From assembly GCA_947497905.1 (NCBI GenBank), contig CANMIH010000015.1, positions 44,659-108,658 on the forward strand: 64,000 bases of DNA, in the 5' to 3' direction. Made by a program: the position numbers and the translations under genes. Positions within the stretch are counted from its first letter, which is position 1; the number at the start of each line of letters is the position of its first letter. The notes beneath the pieces were generated by a model. It was not told where the DNA came from. It worked only from the letters and a program-made list of their open reading frames with translations, and searched no databases. Shown one piece after another: positions 8,853 to 17,484 of this stretch. The stretch is from an uncultured Pelagimonas sp. GTDB taxonomy: Bacteria; Pseudomonadota; Alphaproteobacteria; Rhodobacterales; Rhodobacteraceae.

Positions 8853-9221
8853 CTAACGGTGTTGGTCAATCAAAATCGGATTGCCATCCGGGTCCATGAC
8901 CACAAAACTTGCCGGGCCGCTTTCGCCGCCATGTTCCTGACTGACGGCAATGCCCTGCTGGGTCAGCCGCGCCTTGATCTCACGGACATCATCAAACGGG
9001 TCTGTGTGTTGTGCCGCTTGATCCCAGCCCGGATTGAAGGTCAAAAGATTGCCTTCAAACATGCCCTGAAACAGCCCTATCACCGTCTCACCGTTTTTCA
9101 TGATCAGATAGTTGTGCTCTTCTGAACCGCCAAAACTCTCAAATCCAAGCACCTCATAAAAGGCTTTGGATTTCGCCAGATCATCCACTGCCAGACTGAT
9201 GGAAAATGCACCCAATTTCAT
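8853..9221 (-). CDS. VOC-family (glyoxalase/bleomycin-resistance fold) protein
   Basis: The 122-residue protein has the single-VOC layout (two beta-alpha-beta-beta-beta units). It opens [22 protein letters not shown], has a central GLFQGMF, and ends with [15 protein letters not shown], typical of the C-terminal metal-side strand. ATG 9221 follows GAGGAGGG. It is convergent with glpR and lies in the same direction as the MttB gene upstream (57 bp away), with which it may be co-transcribed. No substrate can be named. Confidence 0.87.
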   Translation of the reverse strand: MKLGAFSISLAVDDLAKSKAFYEVLGFESFGGSEEHNYLIMKNGETVIGLFQGMFEGNLLTFNPGWDQAAQHTDPFDDVREIKARLTQQGIAVSQEHGGESGPASFVVMDPDGNPILIDQHR

Positions 9222-9277
9222 AACATGCCCTCCTCTGGCCTCAGACTAGCACAGCGGATCAGGCATTTCAGCGCGTC

Positions 9278-10798
9278 TTACAACCTGATCGGAAACCGCG
9301 CCCGGAGGTTTGCCACCACATCGGGTGTCAAATAGGCCGGGTGGTGCTCTGACAGGATCTGCTGTGCGGTGTGTTTTGCGCGGGTGCGCATATCAAGCGC
9401 GCCCTTATCTTCCCATTCTCTGGGGGTGTCCCGGTCGGCCAACGCTGGATAGAGGTAGTCCCGCTCCATCGCCGCATGGGTTTGCGCAGACCCCAAGAAA
9501 TGCCCCTCGCCCAAGACACTGTCACAGATGGCGTCAAAGCCCAGCGCCTCAGGCGTCACCTCAACCCCACGCAGCACGCGGTACACCGATCCCAACATCT
9601 CATTGTCCAGAACAAAGGCCTCAAAGCTTGCGCCCAAAAGCGCCGCCATCATGCCCGAGCTTTCGTAGACAAGATTGCCCCCTGCCAGCCCCGCCGCCAG
9701 CGCGGTCATGGCTTTTTCGACCCCATATTGTGCATCAGGTGCCTTGGCGTCGGTCATGGAACAGGCCACACCAGATGGCAGACCCAGCCAGTTCGACAGC
9801 TGCGCTGACGCCGCATTCATGAGGGCCGTCTCACCACCACCGCCGGAAAAGGCACCGCTGCGCAGATCAATGACCAGAGGCCAATTCGAGAACACCATGG
9901 GATGGCCCGGTTTGATGACATGCACCATCACCAGACTGGCCAGTGTTTCGGCCAGCGACTGCGCCAGAAAACCTGCGGGCGTGGCCGGGGCCGTCGCACC
10001 GGATTGGGCGGCGGTGATGTTTGAGATCGGGATGTTATGGGCAATGCATTCATAAACCACATCCACCGCATCTTCGCCAAATCGCATGGGTGAGATTACC
10101 GGGCTGATATGCGCTTTGACAAAGGGGCGCTCGGAAAACATCCCCTCGCCGCCTTGTGCAATGTCCAACATCTGCACAATCGGCGCAACGCTTTCAGCAA
10201 CAGTGAACGAGGTCGCAACCGGCTTTGTCGTGTTCTGCAACAGCGCAAAAACCGTATTCACATCCAACTCGAACACATCCTCAACATCGGTGGCGACGCA
10301 ACAGCGGGTGAACCAGCTGACGTTTTCAAGGCGATCCTGCAACCGGGTGAAATCCGCCAGATCCCGGAGTGTCGAGGGCCGATATCGTCCGGTCTCAAGA
10401 TCAAGGGTTTGAACCGCTGCGCCGCCCGTCCCAAAGTGTACGGCCCGGCCACCCACCATGATATCGCGCGCAGGGTCACGACCGTAGAGTGGAAACTGTT
10501 TCGCGGCCCCCGCAATCGCCGCTTCGACCAAGCTCTGCGGAATACGCACCCGGTCATCCGCACCCTGCTCGGCCCCATGTCGCACCAGATCTCGCGCCAA
10601 CCGGTCTGGCACCTCGCCCATGCCAAGTTCGGACAACAAACGCAGGGCCGTGTCATAGATCTCGCGCAGTCCGCGCTCATCCAGGGGTTTATATTGCCCA
10701 CCGGGCTGGCCGGGAGGACAGGGATTGGCAGGGCCTGCGGCCCGAGCACGATGGCGGGCCTTGCGCCCCCCTCGGGATGTCTTTTTGGGTTCTGTCAT
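9278..10798 (-). CDS. Trimethylamine-methyltransferase (MttB)-family protein, non-pyrrolysine
   Basis: About 506 residues if the ATG at 10798 is used; ATG 10804 and TTG 10831 are in-frame alternatives and none has a strong ribosome site. After a basic N-terminus (TEPKKTSRGGRKARHRARAAG) comes the MttB TIM-barrel sequence (LDERGLREIYDTALRLLSELG; FGTGGAAVQTLDLETGRYRPSTLRDLADF; ISPVISPMRFGEDAVDVV). The frame is continuous, with no in-frame amber codon, so it belongs with MtgB-like members that demethylate quaternary amines onto a corrinoid protein. It is divergent from an 810-residue FAD/GcvT protein that would suit the next demethylation steps. The substrate is not known. Confidence 0.88.
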   Translation of the reverse strand: MTEPKKTSRGGRKARHRARAAGPANPCPPGQPGGQYKPLDERGLREIYDTALRLLSELGMGEVPDRLARDLVRHGAEQGADDRVRIPQSLVEAAIAGAAKQFPLYGRDPARDIMVGGRAVHFGTGGAAVQTLDLETGRYRPSTLRDLADFTRLQDRLENVSWFTRCCVATDVEDVFELDVNTVFALLQNTTKPVATSFTVAESVAPIVQMLDIAQGGEGMFSERPFVKAHISPVISPMRFGEDAVDVVYECIAHNIPISNITAAQSGATAPATPAGFLAQSLAETLASLVMVHVIKPGHPMVFSNWPLVIDLRSGAFSGGGGETALMNAASAQLSNWLGLPSGVACSMTDAKAPDAQYGVEKAMTALAAGLAGGNLVYESSGMMAALLGASFEAFVLDNEMLGSVYRVLRGVEVTPEALGFDAICDSVLGEGHFLGSAQTHAAMERDYLYPALADRDTPREWEDKGALDMRTRAKHTAQQILSEHHPAYLTPDVVANLRARFPIRL

Positions 10799-10867
10799 AC
10801 CCATCAGGGAACGTGGCGCGAGCCTCTGCAATCAAGCCTTATTCTGCGCCTTCATGCTTTGAAAAAC

Positions 10868-10886
10868 TCAGTTTTCAAGAAACTGA
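10868..10886. promoter_or_regulatory. Palindrome between the first MttB gene and the DMGDH-like gene
   Basis: TCAGTTT (10868-10874) and AAACTGA (10880-10886) are perfect inverted arms with a 5-nt spacer. The core TTTTCAAGAAA recurs exactly inside the palindrome upstream of the second MttB gene (17361-17382). A shared operator for an amine-responsive regulator is the simplest reading; this is inference. Confidence 0.55.
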
Positions 10887-10955
10887 ATTGAGCGAACAAG
10901 ACTTGCAGAGCCCCCCCAAACCCGTCGCAGATAAGCAAAATTCAGGAGACATGAC

Positions 10956-13388
10956 ATGAAAACGCAGACACGAGTTGTGGTCATCGGCGGCGGCATCGCG
11001 GGCTGTTCTACGATCTATCATCTCACACAAGAGGGATGGAGCGATGTCATGTTGCTGGAACGCGATGAACTGACGTCCGGCACAACCTGGCACTCGGCTG
11101 CGCAGGTAACCAACTTTGGCATGAACCAAACGATGGTCGGGCTGAAGACACATTCGATCAATCTCTACAAAGAACTGGCCGAGGATCCCGAATATCCGAT
11201 CAATTACCATCACGCCGATGGTGGCATCCGATTGGCCAATACCGACGCGCAGATGGAAGGTTATCGCCATTTTGCCTCGATGGCGCGCGGTATGGGTGTT
11301 GATCTGGAGGTGATCGACGCCGCTGAATGCGCCCGTCGCCATCCTCTGGTGGCAACAGACAATCTGGTTGGGGGTCTTTGGGATCCACTGGATGGCGATA
11401 TTGATCCGGCGCAGCTCTGTCAGGCATTGGCGCGGCGGGCACGCAAGGCCGGGGCGGAAATTCACCGCAACACCCCGGTGACCGCCCTGCGCCAATTGCC
11501 GGACGACAGCTGGATTGTCTCGACCCCCAAAGGGGACATTCACGCCGAAATCGTCGTCAATGCCTGCGGCTACCGCGTGAACGAGGTTGGCGCGATGATG
11601 GGCGTGCATCACCCGGTGATGTCGATGGAACACCAGTATTTTCTGACCGAAGAAATCCCCGCCATCAAAGAGGCCGGTCACCGCATGCCGCTGCTGCGTT
11701 GTCCGATCAGCGACTACTACTGCCGGCAGGAAAAGAACGGTCTGCTGGTCGGGTTTTATGAGCAGGACTGCAAGACCTGGGGCATGGACGGGATCGACCC
11801 GAATTTCGTCAATGCGCTCTGCCCGGATGATCTGGACCGGGTAACAGATGTGCTGGAAGGTGCCATTGCGCGGATGCCAGCACTGAATGACGTGGGCATC
11901 CATACAATTGTGAATGGCCCCATCACCTACACCATCGACGGTGCACCTTTGGTGGGACCAATCCCCGGCAAGCGCAACGCCTTCTGCATCATTGGCCTAC
12001 GGGCGGGCCTGGGCGAAGGCGGCGGACATGGCTGGCTTCTCGCGCAGCAGATTGTCCATGGCGAGGCCTGTTATGACACCTGGTGTCTCGATCCGCGCCG
12101 CTACACCGGCCACACCAATGTTGAGCTCTGCGCCAAGATGGCCATTCAGGAATATCAAAACGAATTCCGCTTTCACTTCCCCAATGAACACCGCCCTGCG
12201 GGGCGCATGGCCAAGACAACCGCCCTTACCCCGGTGTTGGCCGCGGAAGGCGCGCACTTTGCCCCGGTCAACGGCTGGGAACGGGCCGAGTTTTTCGCCC
12301 CGAATGGCTGTGAGCTGACCCATAGTTTCAAGTTTGACGAAGCCTTTGATCTTGTTGCCGCCGAGGTAGAGGCCGTGCAGACCCGTGTTGGCCTGACCGA
12401 GGTGAATGGCTTCAACCGGCTTGAGATCACCGGCGCGGATGCGATGTCTTTCCTAGACCGAATGACCTGTTCGCGCCTACCCAAATCCGAGGGCCGCGTT
12501 GGTTTGGCCTATCTGCTCAACCACCATGGTATGGTCAAAGGCGAGGCCACCATTGCCCGCCTGCCTGCCTCCGATCGTGGGCCGGATCGGGTCTGGTATG
12601 GCTCGGCAGCCGCCTCAGAATTCCATGATGCTGATTGGTTGAACCAGCACGTCCGCGAGGACGAAGACGTCACCATCACTTCACTGACCAATGACATGAC
12701 CATCTTGCTTTTGGCCGGCCCCAAAGCACGGGAAGTTCTGGCGACGGTGTCGCGGGAAGACTGGTCGACCAAGGCCTTCCCCTGGCTCTCGGTCCGGGAA
12801 TGCTTTGTTGGCATTGCCCCCGCAACCGTGATGGCCGTCAGCTTCTCTGGCGAGCTGGCCTATGAGCTGCACATCCCCAACGCATCGCTTTATGCCGCCT
12901 ACCTGGCATTGCGCGAGGCAGGCGAAGCGCATGGGATGAAGCTCTTTGGGTTGCGCGCTGTGGAGTCGATGCGGTTGGAAAAAGGGTTCCTGCACTGGAA
13001 AGCCGATCTGCTGACCGAATTTGATCCTTATGAGACGGGTCTGGATCGTTTTGTGTCGGAGGATAAACCTGATTTCATTGGGAAAACCGCCTTGGCCCAG
13101 CGCAGATCTGATGGTCCGACACGCGTCTTTGTCACCCTGAACCTTGCGCACACCGACGGCCCAGGCCACCCCGGCGCATCCATGATGCAGGATGGGCGGG
13201 TGATTGGCACCCTGACCTCTGCCAGTTGGGGGCATCGCACTGGGATGAACCTAGCCATGGGGTTTGTGGAGCCTGAATTTGCCCAAATCGGCACCCGGTT
13301 TACGGTTGATCTTCTGGGGGACGCCGTCTCAGCCGAGGTTATCTCACCAAGCCCCTATGACCCCAAGATGACCCTGCCACGCGGGTGA
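10956..13388 (+). CDS. FAD-dependent dimethylglycine/sarcosine-dehydrogenase-like protein fused to a GcvT domain
   Basis: The 810-residue protein has an N-terminal FAD domain (VVVIGGGIAGCSTIYHL; ELTSGTTWHSAAQ around residue 46, where the His of this motif carries covalent FAD in dimethylglycine dehydrogenases), then an FAO_M-like linker and a C-terminal aminomethyltransferase (GcvT) region (LEITGADAMSFLDRM; LRAVESMRLEKGFLHWKADL; FIGKTAL). Such enzymes oxidise an N-methyl group and hand the formaldehyde-level carbon to tetrahydrofolate. Size and order fit the DMGDH/SDH family. It is divergent from an MttB-type gene, suggesting stepwise demethylation of a betaine-like compound. The exact substrate is not determinable. 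Confidence 0.9.
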   Translation: MKTQTRVVVIGGGIAGCSTIYHLTQEGWSDVMLLERDELTSGTTWHSAAQVTNFGMNQTMVGLKTHSINLYKELAEDPEYPINYHHADGGIRLANTDAQMEGYRHFASMARGMGVDLEVIDAAECARRHPLVATDNLVGGLWDPLDGDIDPAQLCQALARRARKAGAEIHRNTPVTALRQLPDDSWIVSTPKGDIHAEIVVNACGYRVNEVGAMMGVHHPVMSMEHQYFLTEEIPAIKEAGHRMPLLRCPISDYYCRQEKNGLLVGFYEQDCKTWGMDGIDPNFVNALCPDDLDRVTDVLEGAIARMPALNDVGIHTIVNGPITYTIDGAPLVGPIPGKRNAFCIIGLRAGLGEGGGHGWLLAQQIVHGEACYDTWCLDPRRYTGHTNVELCAKMAIQEYQNEFRFHFPNEHRPAGRMAKTTALTPVLAAEGAHFAPVNGWERAEFFAPNGCELTHSFKFDEAFDLVAAEVEAVQTRVGLTEVNGFNRLEITGADAMSFLDRMTCSRLPKSEGRVGLAYLLNHHGMVKGEATIARLPASDRGPDRVWYGSAAASEFHDADWLNQHVREDEDVTITSLTNDMTILLLAGPKAREVLATVSREDWSTKAFPWLSVRECFVGIAPATVMAVSFSGELAYELHIPNASLYAAYLALREAGEAHGMKLFGLRAVESMRLEKGFLHWKADLLTEFDPYETGLDRFVSEDKPDFIGKTALAQRRSDGPTRVFVTLNLAHTDGPGHPGASMMQDGRVIGTLTSASWGHRTGMNLAMGFVEPEFAQIGTRFTVDLLGDAVSAEVISPSPYDPKMTLPRG

Positions 13389-13389
13389 C

Positions 13390-14100
13390 CTAGCCAAACA
13401 CAACCCGGTGGGCCCCCGAAGCTGGGGCCTCCGGTGACGTGAGCGCAACCGGATCCAGGAAATGCTGTAGCTCAAGCGTCGTGTAGGGACGCTGCCAGAG
13501 CCACGGACGATTTTCGACCGCCTCAAGATCCGCATGGGGCGGCGTTTCCTCTGTATGCGCGAGGAAATACAGATCAAACCCAAAGTCACTCACCGGCTGG
13601 ATCGACAGCAGGCGCATATTTTGATCCGCCTGATAGGCCGCAAGTGCCGCATTGATATCCGTGACGCGTAGGGTGATCTGACCAATCTGCGCCCCACCAC
13701 CCAGCGCCAAAGTGGCATCACCTCTGGCGGTTTTGGGCTGACCCTCAAAGGTGTGCTGCAACAGCTCGATCTGGAACCCGGCAGGGTCTTGCAGGTGGCA
13801 CATATAGCCAATGTCACGGAACTGTTTGGGCTCAGAGCAGGCAATACCGCGCTGTGTCAGCCAGTCTCGGGCCGCATCCACATCTGGAACGGTGATGCCG
13901 ATTTTCCAGTATGCGTCAGAGCGGGCGTAGGAATAGCGCCCCTGCCCTTCGAGCAATTCAACCCAAACACCCGGTTCACCATATTGCAGCAGATGACGCC
14001 CAGCCTCACACCGATATCGCATGCCCAACACATCCCGGTAAAACGGGATAAGAACCGCTGGATCTGGCACCCAGAGTTGCAGGCCCTGCATGTGCATCAA
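13390..14100 (-). CDS. Two-domain VOC-family protein (dioxygenase/glyoxalase-like)
   Basis: The 236-residue protein contains two VOC modules, about 1-115 (MQGLQLWVPDPAVLIPFYRDVLGM ... HLQDPAGFQIELLQH) and 135-236 (IGQITLRVTDINAALAAYQ ... RPYTTLELQHF). This is the arrangement of small ring-cleaving dioxygenase-like or glyoxalase-like proteins. The second module appears to have lost the usual metal-ligand strand, so only one site may be active. The start ATG at 14100 overlaps the preceding stop (ATGA), so it is translationally coupled to the aldose-dehydrogenase-like gene. The stop lies 1 bp from that of the convergent DMGDH-like gene. Substrate unknown. Confidence 0.8.
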   Translation of the reverse strand: MMHMQGLQLWVPDPAVLIPFYRDVLGMRYRCEAGRHLLQYGEPGVWVELLEGQGRYSYARSDAYWKIGITVPDVDAARDWLTQRGIACSEPKQFRDIGYMCHLQDPAGFQIELLQHTFEGQPKTARGDATLALGGGAQIGQITLRVTDINAALAAYQADQNMRLLSIQPVSDFGFDLYFLAHTEETPPHADLEAVENRPWLWQRPYTTLELQHFLDPVALTSPEAPASGAHRVVFG

Positions 14101-15005
14101 AACTCAAACGGATCGACGATCACCCGCTCTCCCAGCATGAAGGCATCGGCCACATGGCGCAGAGGCGCGAGGTCCATCTCGCTTTTACCGGCCCCCACTA
14201 GAAGCGCCATTTTGGCATAAAGTCGGGGATATTCGCCACCCTCTGACACCTCACCGGCCTCAACCCCGTCAAGGGTCATGGTATCTCCGCCGTCGCTGAG
14301 CTTGAGCAGCCCGCGTGCGGTTTCGACCTCGATATCCCAGCTTTGCGGGCCTGCCTGTCGCCAATCCAGATCGGCAGTCACATTGTCGGTGAACGTCAGA
14401 TCCGCGCCAATCGGCCCCTGTCTGTTTGCAGGCACCTCAAGACGGGCAGATTTCAGATGCACAGGGCTGGGCAGAATTTCGGTCAGGATCGACAGGGCGT
14501 TGATGCCCGGATCAAACACGCCCATGCCGCCGGGATCAAACACCCAGTCCTGTCCGGGATGCCAGCGCCGCACGTCTTCGCGCCATGTGATATGCGCACG
14601 AGAGACTTTTTGCCCCGCCAGCCAGGATTTTGCCGCCGCCACCTTTCCGGCCTCACGCGAATGCCATGTGGCATAGATCGAGACACCAGCCTCGCGCGCC
14701 ATGTCCTCAAGTGCATGACATTCCGACAACGTCGCGCCGGGGGGTTTTTCCAGCATCACATGCCGACCTGCCTCAATCGCCCGTTGCGCATAATCAAAAC
14801 GCGGCACGGGGGGCAGGCACAGCGAGATCACTTTGATATCCTCGCGCTCGGCCAATAGCGCATCGAAACCGCGATAGGATGGCACGCCTGCAACCTCACC
14901 CGCACGTGAACAGGTCGCGGCAAGCTCCCAATCCGGGCTGGCGGCCAGACTGGGCACATGCTGATCCTGGGCAATTTTGCCAATCCCAACCAAAGCAAGT
15001 TTCAT
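14097..15005 (-). CDS. Gfo/Idh/MocA oxidoreductase resembling L-arabinose/D-galactose 1-dehydrogenase
   Basis: The 302-residue protein begins KLALVGIGKIAQDQHVPSL, a Rossmann motif, followed by VMLEKPPGATLSE with the family's catalytic Lys. The blocks ATWHSREAGKV, WREDVRRWHPGQDWV and GGMGVFDPGINALSILT resemble the NADP-dependent L-arabinose/D-galactose 1-dehydrogenases of Azospirillum-type pathways. It would oxidise an aldose at C1 to a lactone. It stands oddly in an operon with MttB, TetR and VOC genes, without lactonase or dehydratase genes beside it. The match is by memory of the family, so the sugar specificity is tentative. Confidence 0.8.
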   Translation of the reverse strand: MKLALVGIGKIAQDQHVPSLAASPDWELAATCSRAGEVAGVPSYRGFDALLAEREDIKVISLCLPPVPRFDYAQRAIEAGRHVMLEKPPGATLSECHALEDMAREAGVSIYATWHSREAGKVAAAKSWLAGQKVSRAHITWREDVRRWHPGQDWVFDPGGMGVFDPGINALSILTEILPSPVHLKSARLEVPANRQGPIGADLTFTDNVTADLDWRQAGPQSWDIEVETARGLLKLSDGGDTMTLDGVEAGEVSEGGEYPRLYAKMALLVGAGKSEMDLAPLRHVADAFMLGERVIVDPFEF

Positions 15006-15027
15006 AAGGCTCTCCTATGGCGCATAT

Positions 15028-15069
15028 GGTCTGACGCCAGACCCTGTGTTGCGCTGACTGTTGGCGCAA
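15028..15069 (-). promoter_or_regulatory. Two short inverted repeats in the 92-bp gap upstream of the aldose-dehydrogenase-like gene
   Basis: GGTCTG-ACGC-CAGACC (15028-15043) and TTGCGC (15049-15054) with GCGCAA (15064-15069) lie just ahead of the start at 15005. They could be an operator or an intercistronic RNA structure within the MttB-tetR operon. No T-run follows, so a terminator is unlikely. Confidence 0.35.
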
Positions 15070-15097
15070 ACATGACGCCAACTCAAGAGAATATTCC

Positions 15098-15802
15098 CTA
15101 CTGACCGCGCGTCACCTGCATCGCAAATGCGTTGGATTCCTCTACCTCTTCTGGGCGGGGCGTGCGTCCGGTAAAGCTCAGAAGATATCCAGCCAAACGC
15201 GTAGAACGCTCTTCCATCGGTTCCTGAACGTCCAATGCGTGATAGCCAAGCTGCATGTAATACAGCACCCGCGCCCGAATATCGGCCTCATCCGGGGCAT
15301 AGTCATGCCGGAGGTACATCTCGGTCAGCGCGGCAAGCCGCGCCTGATCCGCCGCATCCACGCGGTCGCGGACATCGTCATCGCGCCGCGCCCATTCGCG
15401 CACGGCAAAATCCATCCCCTGATCAAACAGCTCGGGGTCAATGAAACAGCGAAAGAAATGACAGACCGCCCCGGTGATGGTCTCGGCAGGCATGGCGCAG
15501 CGGTCCACAATCGAGGCGGTGTTGCGGCTTTCCCACTCTTCCAGAAGCGCCGACAACAGATCGCCACGGCTTTTGAAGTACCAATAGAAACTGGATCGCG
15601 AGACATCCAGACGTTGGCTGATGGGCAAGATTTTGACCTCGCCCACGCCATCCCGCACCAGAATATCCCGGGCGACATTGAGCCAGTCTTCGCGCGTGAC
15701 TTTGACATGCCCCACTAGAGGTGCCTTGTCGGGGTCGTCACGATGAAGAAGAGGCGCAGGCGGTCGCATGGGGTTTGTCTCAGCTTTCCGGGGGCGCGCC
15801 AC
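15098..15802 (-). CDS. TetR/AcrR-family transcriptional regulator
   Basis: The 234-residue protein begins at GTG 15802, giving MARPRKAET, a start typical of the family; ATG 15769 is the alternative. The DNA-binding domain is clear (VTREDWLNVARDILVRDGVGEVKILPISQRLDVSRSSFYWYFKSRGDLL), with the SSFYWYFKSR recognition helix. The rest is a helical ligand-binding domain. The chosen start overlaps the end of the second MttB gene by 23 bp, so the two form an operon and the regulator probably controls its own promoter near 17304-17535, where a 12-bp palindrome lies. The ligand may be the operon's amine substrate; this is inference. Confidence 0.88.
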   Translation of the reverse strand: MARPRKAETNPMRPPAPLLHRDDPDKAPLVGHVKVTREDWLNVARDILVRDGVGEVKILPISQRLDVSRSSFYWYFKSRGDLLSALLEEWESRNTASIVDRCAMPAETITGAVCHFFRCFIDPELFDQGMDFAVREWARRDDDVRDRVDAADQARLAALTEMYLRHDYAPDEADIRARVLYYMQLGYHALDVQEPMEERSTRLAGYLLSFTGRTPRPEEVEESNAFAMQVTRGQ

Positions 15803-17303
15803 CCTCTGCGGTACGCCGGTCGATAAAGGCCCTTAGCGCCTCTACCCTATCCCCGTCCAGTTCCGGACGCGCATCTTCGTCCAAAATCCGCTGCCAAAGC
15901 TCGGTTGCGCGGGTGCTCGCGTCTTTCTCGCCACGCTCAGACCAGGTGCCAAAGTTCGACCAATCGCCGACAAGCGGTTCATAGAATTCGGTCTGATAGC
16001 GCGCCATGGTGTGGGCACAACCAAAGAAATGCCCCGAGGGTCCCACCTCATCCAGCGCCGCAAGTGCCAGCGCATCGCCCTCGGTTTCAACCGGGCGGCA
16101 CATCTCGGCCACCATCTGCACCGCTTCCATATCGGTGATGAATTTTTCATAGGACACGGTCAAACCGCCTTCGAGCCATCCCGCCGCATGGATGATGACG
16201 GTCGCCCCCGCCATGAGACAGCCCCACATGGCGAACTGGGTTTCATGAGCCGCCTGCGCATCATTGATGTTGGCGGCCGATCCGCTGGCACAGCGCCAGG
16301 GCAGGCCGATATGCGCCGCCAATTGCCCCGCCAGAAGCGAGGCTTTGAAATGCTCGGGCGTGCCAAAGGCAGGCGCACCGCTTTTCATGTCCACGTTTGA
16401 GGTGAAGGTGCCATAGAGCACAGGCGCGCCGGGCCGCGTCAGTTGGCTGAGCGTGATTGCAGCCAAAGCTTCAGCATGGCTGAGCGTGATGGCCCCGGCC
16501 ACGGTGATGGGCGCCATGGCCCCCATAAGCGTGAAGGGGGTGATGATCGCCGTCTGACCTGCACGAGCAAAGTCGATCACCCCCTGCGCCATCGGCATAT
16601 CCAGAACCCGAGGCGAATTGGTGTTGATGATGGTGTAACAATGGCTCTCGGCGTGGAACTCATCATCCGACAAGCCCCGGAAATCCCGCAGCATTTCAAA
16701 GCTGTCCATGACCTGCGGTGTGCCCCGTGAAAACACAAACGGCAATTTGTCCGAACGCGTCAACATGGTGTCAAGCGTATAGTAATGCCTGACATGCGGT
16801 GCGATCTCCTGCGGCTCGACCAGCGGCGGCAGCATATGAAGCGCATCAAAGTGATGCGTCAGCTGGATCAATTCCTGGAAATCTTTGCCGGTGCCCGGAC
16901 GACGCCCCCGCAACCGGTCGGTTGCATGTGGGGCCCCTGCCCCGGGTTGAAACACCAGACTGCCGGGCTCCAGCAAGACGTCGCGATTGCGCGCGCCCGC
17001 CCGGCACAGGATCGACGATGGTGCGGTCTTCAGCGCCTGCGCAACCAGATCGCGGCCGATATAGACCATATCCTCTTCGACCCGCGCGCCCGCTTTGCGG
17101 TAAATCTCGCGCGCTTCGGGCAAAAGCACCTTGATGCCCTTGTCTTCAAGAATGCCCAAGGCCGCATCATGCAGGTGGACCACCTCGTCCTCAGAGACCA
17201 CCTTCATCTGGGGGAACGGATTGCGCAGCGAGCGATAATTCACCTCGCGCTCTGCCGCTGTCACTGTTCCCTCGCCACGGCGACGCCGTCTCCGTTCCAC
17301 CAT
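15780..17303 (-). CDS. Second MttB-family protein, non-pyrrolysine
   Basis: The 507-residue protein has a basic N-terminus (MVERRRRRRGEG) and the MttB sequence pattern (VVHLHDAALGILEDKGIKV; LVFQPGAGAPHATDRLRGRRPGTGKDFQELIQLTHHFDALHM; PFTLMGAMAPITVAGAITLSHAEALA; GSAANINDAQAAHETQFAMWG). No in-frame stop interrupts it, so no pyrrolysine is used. ATG 17303 follows GAGAGGTAGAG. It heads an operon with tetR, the aldose-dehydrogenase-like gene and a VOC gene, and is divergent from an ABC importer. Its sequence is well diverged from the 9.3-kb paralogue, suggesting a different substrate. A corrinoid partner is not encoded in this window. Confidence 0.88.
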   Translation of the reverse strand: MVERRRRRRGEGTVTAAEREVNYRSLRNPFPQMKVVSEDEVVHLHDAALGILEDKGIKVLLPEAREIYRKAGARVEEDMVYIGRDLVAQALKTAPSSILCRAGARNRDVLLEPGSLVFQPGAGAPHATDRLRGRRPGTGKDFQELIQLTHHFDALHMLPPLVEPQEIAPHVRHYYTLDTMLTRSDKLPFVFSRGTPQVMDSFEMLRDFRGLSDDEFHAESHCYTIINTNSPRVLDMPMAQGVIDFARAGQTAIITPFTLMGAMAPITVAGAITLSHAEALAAITLSQLTRPGAPVLYGTFTSNVDMKSGAPAFGTPEHFKASLLAGQLAAHIGLPWRCASGSAANINDAQAAHETQFAMWGCLMAGATVIIHAAGWLEGGLTVSYEKFITDMEAVQMVAEMCRPVETEGDALALAALDEVGPSGHFFGCAHTMARYQTEFYEPLVGDWSNFGTWSERGEKDASTRATELWQRILDEDARPELDGDRVEALRAFIDRRTAEGGAPPES

Positions 17304-17360
17304 ATCTCTACCTCTCTTGCGTGATGCGTGCGTTTCTCAGCTGAGGACCACGCCCAGGTT

Positions 17361-17382
17361 CCGAATTTTCAAGAAAATTCGG
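17361..17382. promoter_or_regulatory. 22-bp perfect palindrome upstream of the second MttB gene
   Basis: Ten-base arms CCGAATTTTC and GAAAATTCGG flank AA. It lies 58 bp upstream of the MttB start and 154 bp before the ABC gene. The central TTTTCAAGAAA is identical to the palindrome at 10868-10886. No T-run follows and no gene ends here, so an operator is more likely than a terminator. Confidence 0.65.
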
Positions 17383-17422
17383 CCTCCGCATCCAGCCTCC
17401 CGTGATTCGCCAGATAGATCTA

Positions 17423-17434
17423 GACATATATGTC
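17423..17434. promoter_or_regulatory. 12-bp palindrome of TetR-operator style
   Basis: GACATATATGTC is a perfect palindrome in the divergent promoter region, of the form often bound by TetR-family dimers. The TetR gene of the same operon (15098-15802) is the obvious candidate; binding is inferred only. Confidence 0.5.
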
Positions 17435-17484
17435 CAATACTCGTGTCGCAATTGAACCTTCACCTCAACGCTGGACAAACCCCC

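Noticed and set aside
10109..10891. 260-codon plus-strand frame opposite the first MttB gene
   Set aside because: It shows no recognisable protein features and overlaps a conserved gene over nearly all its length.
9278..17303. Possible pyrrolysine (amber readthrough) in the MttB-type genes
   Set aside because: Both frames run uninterrupted over full family length with no internal TAG, so they are non-pyrrolysine members.
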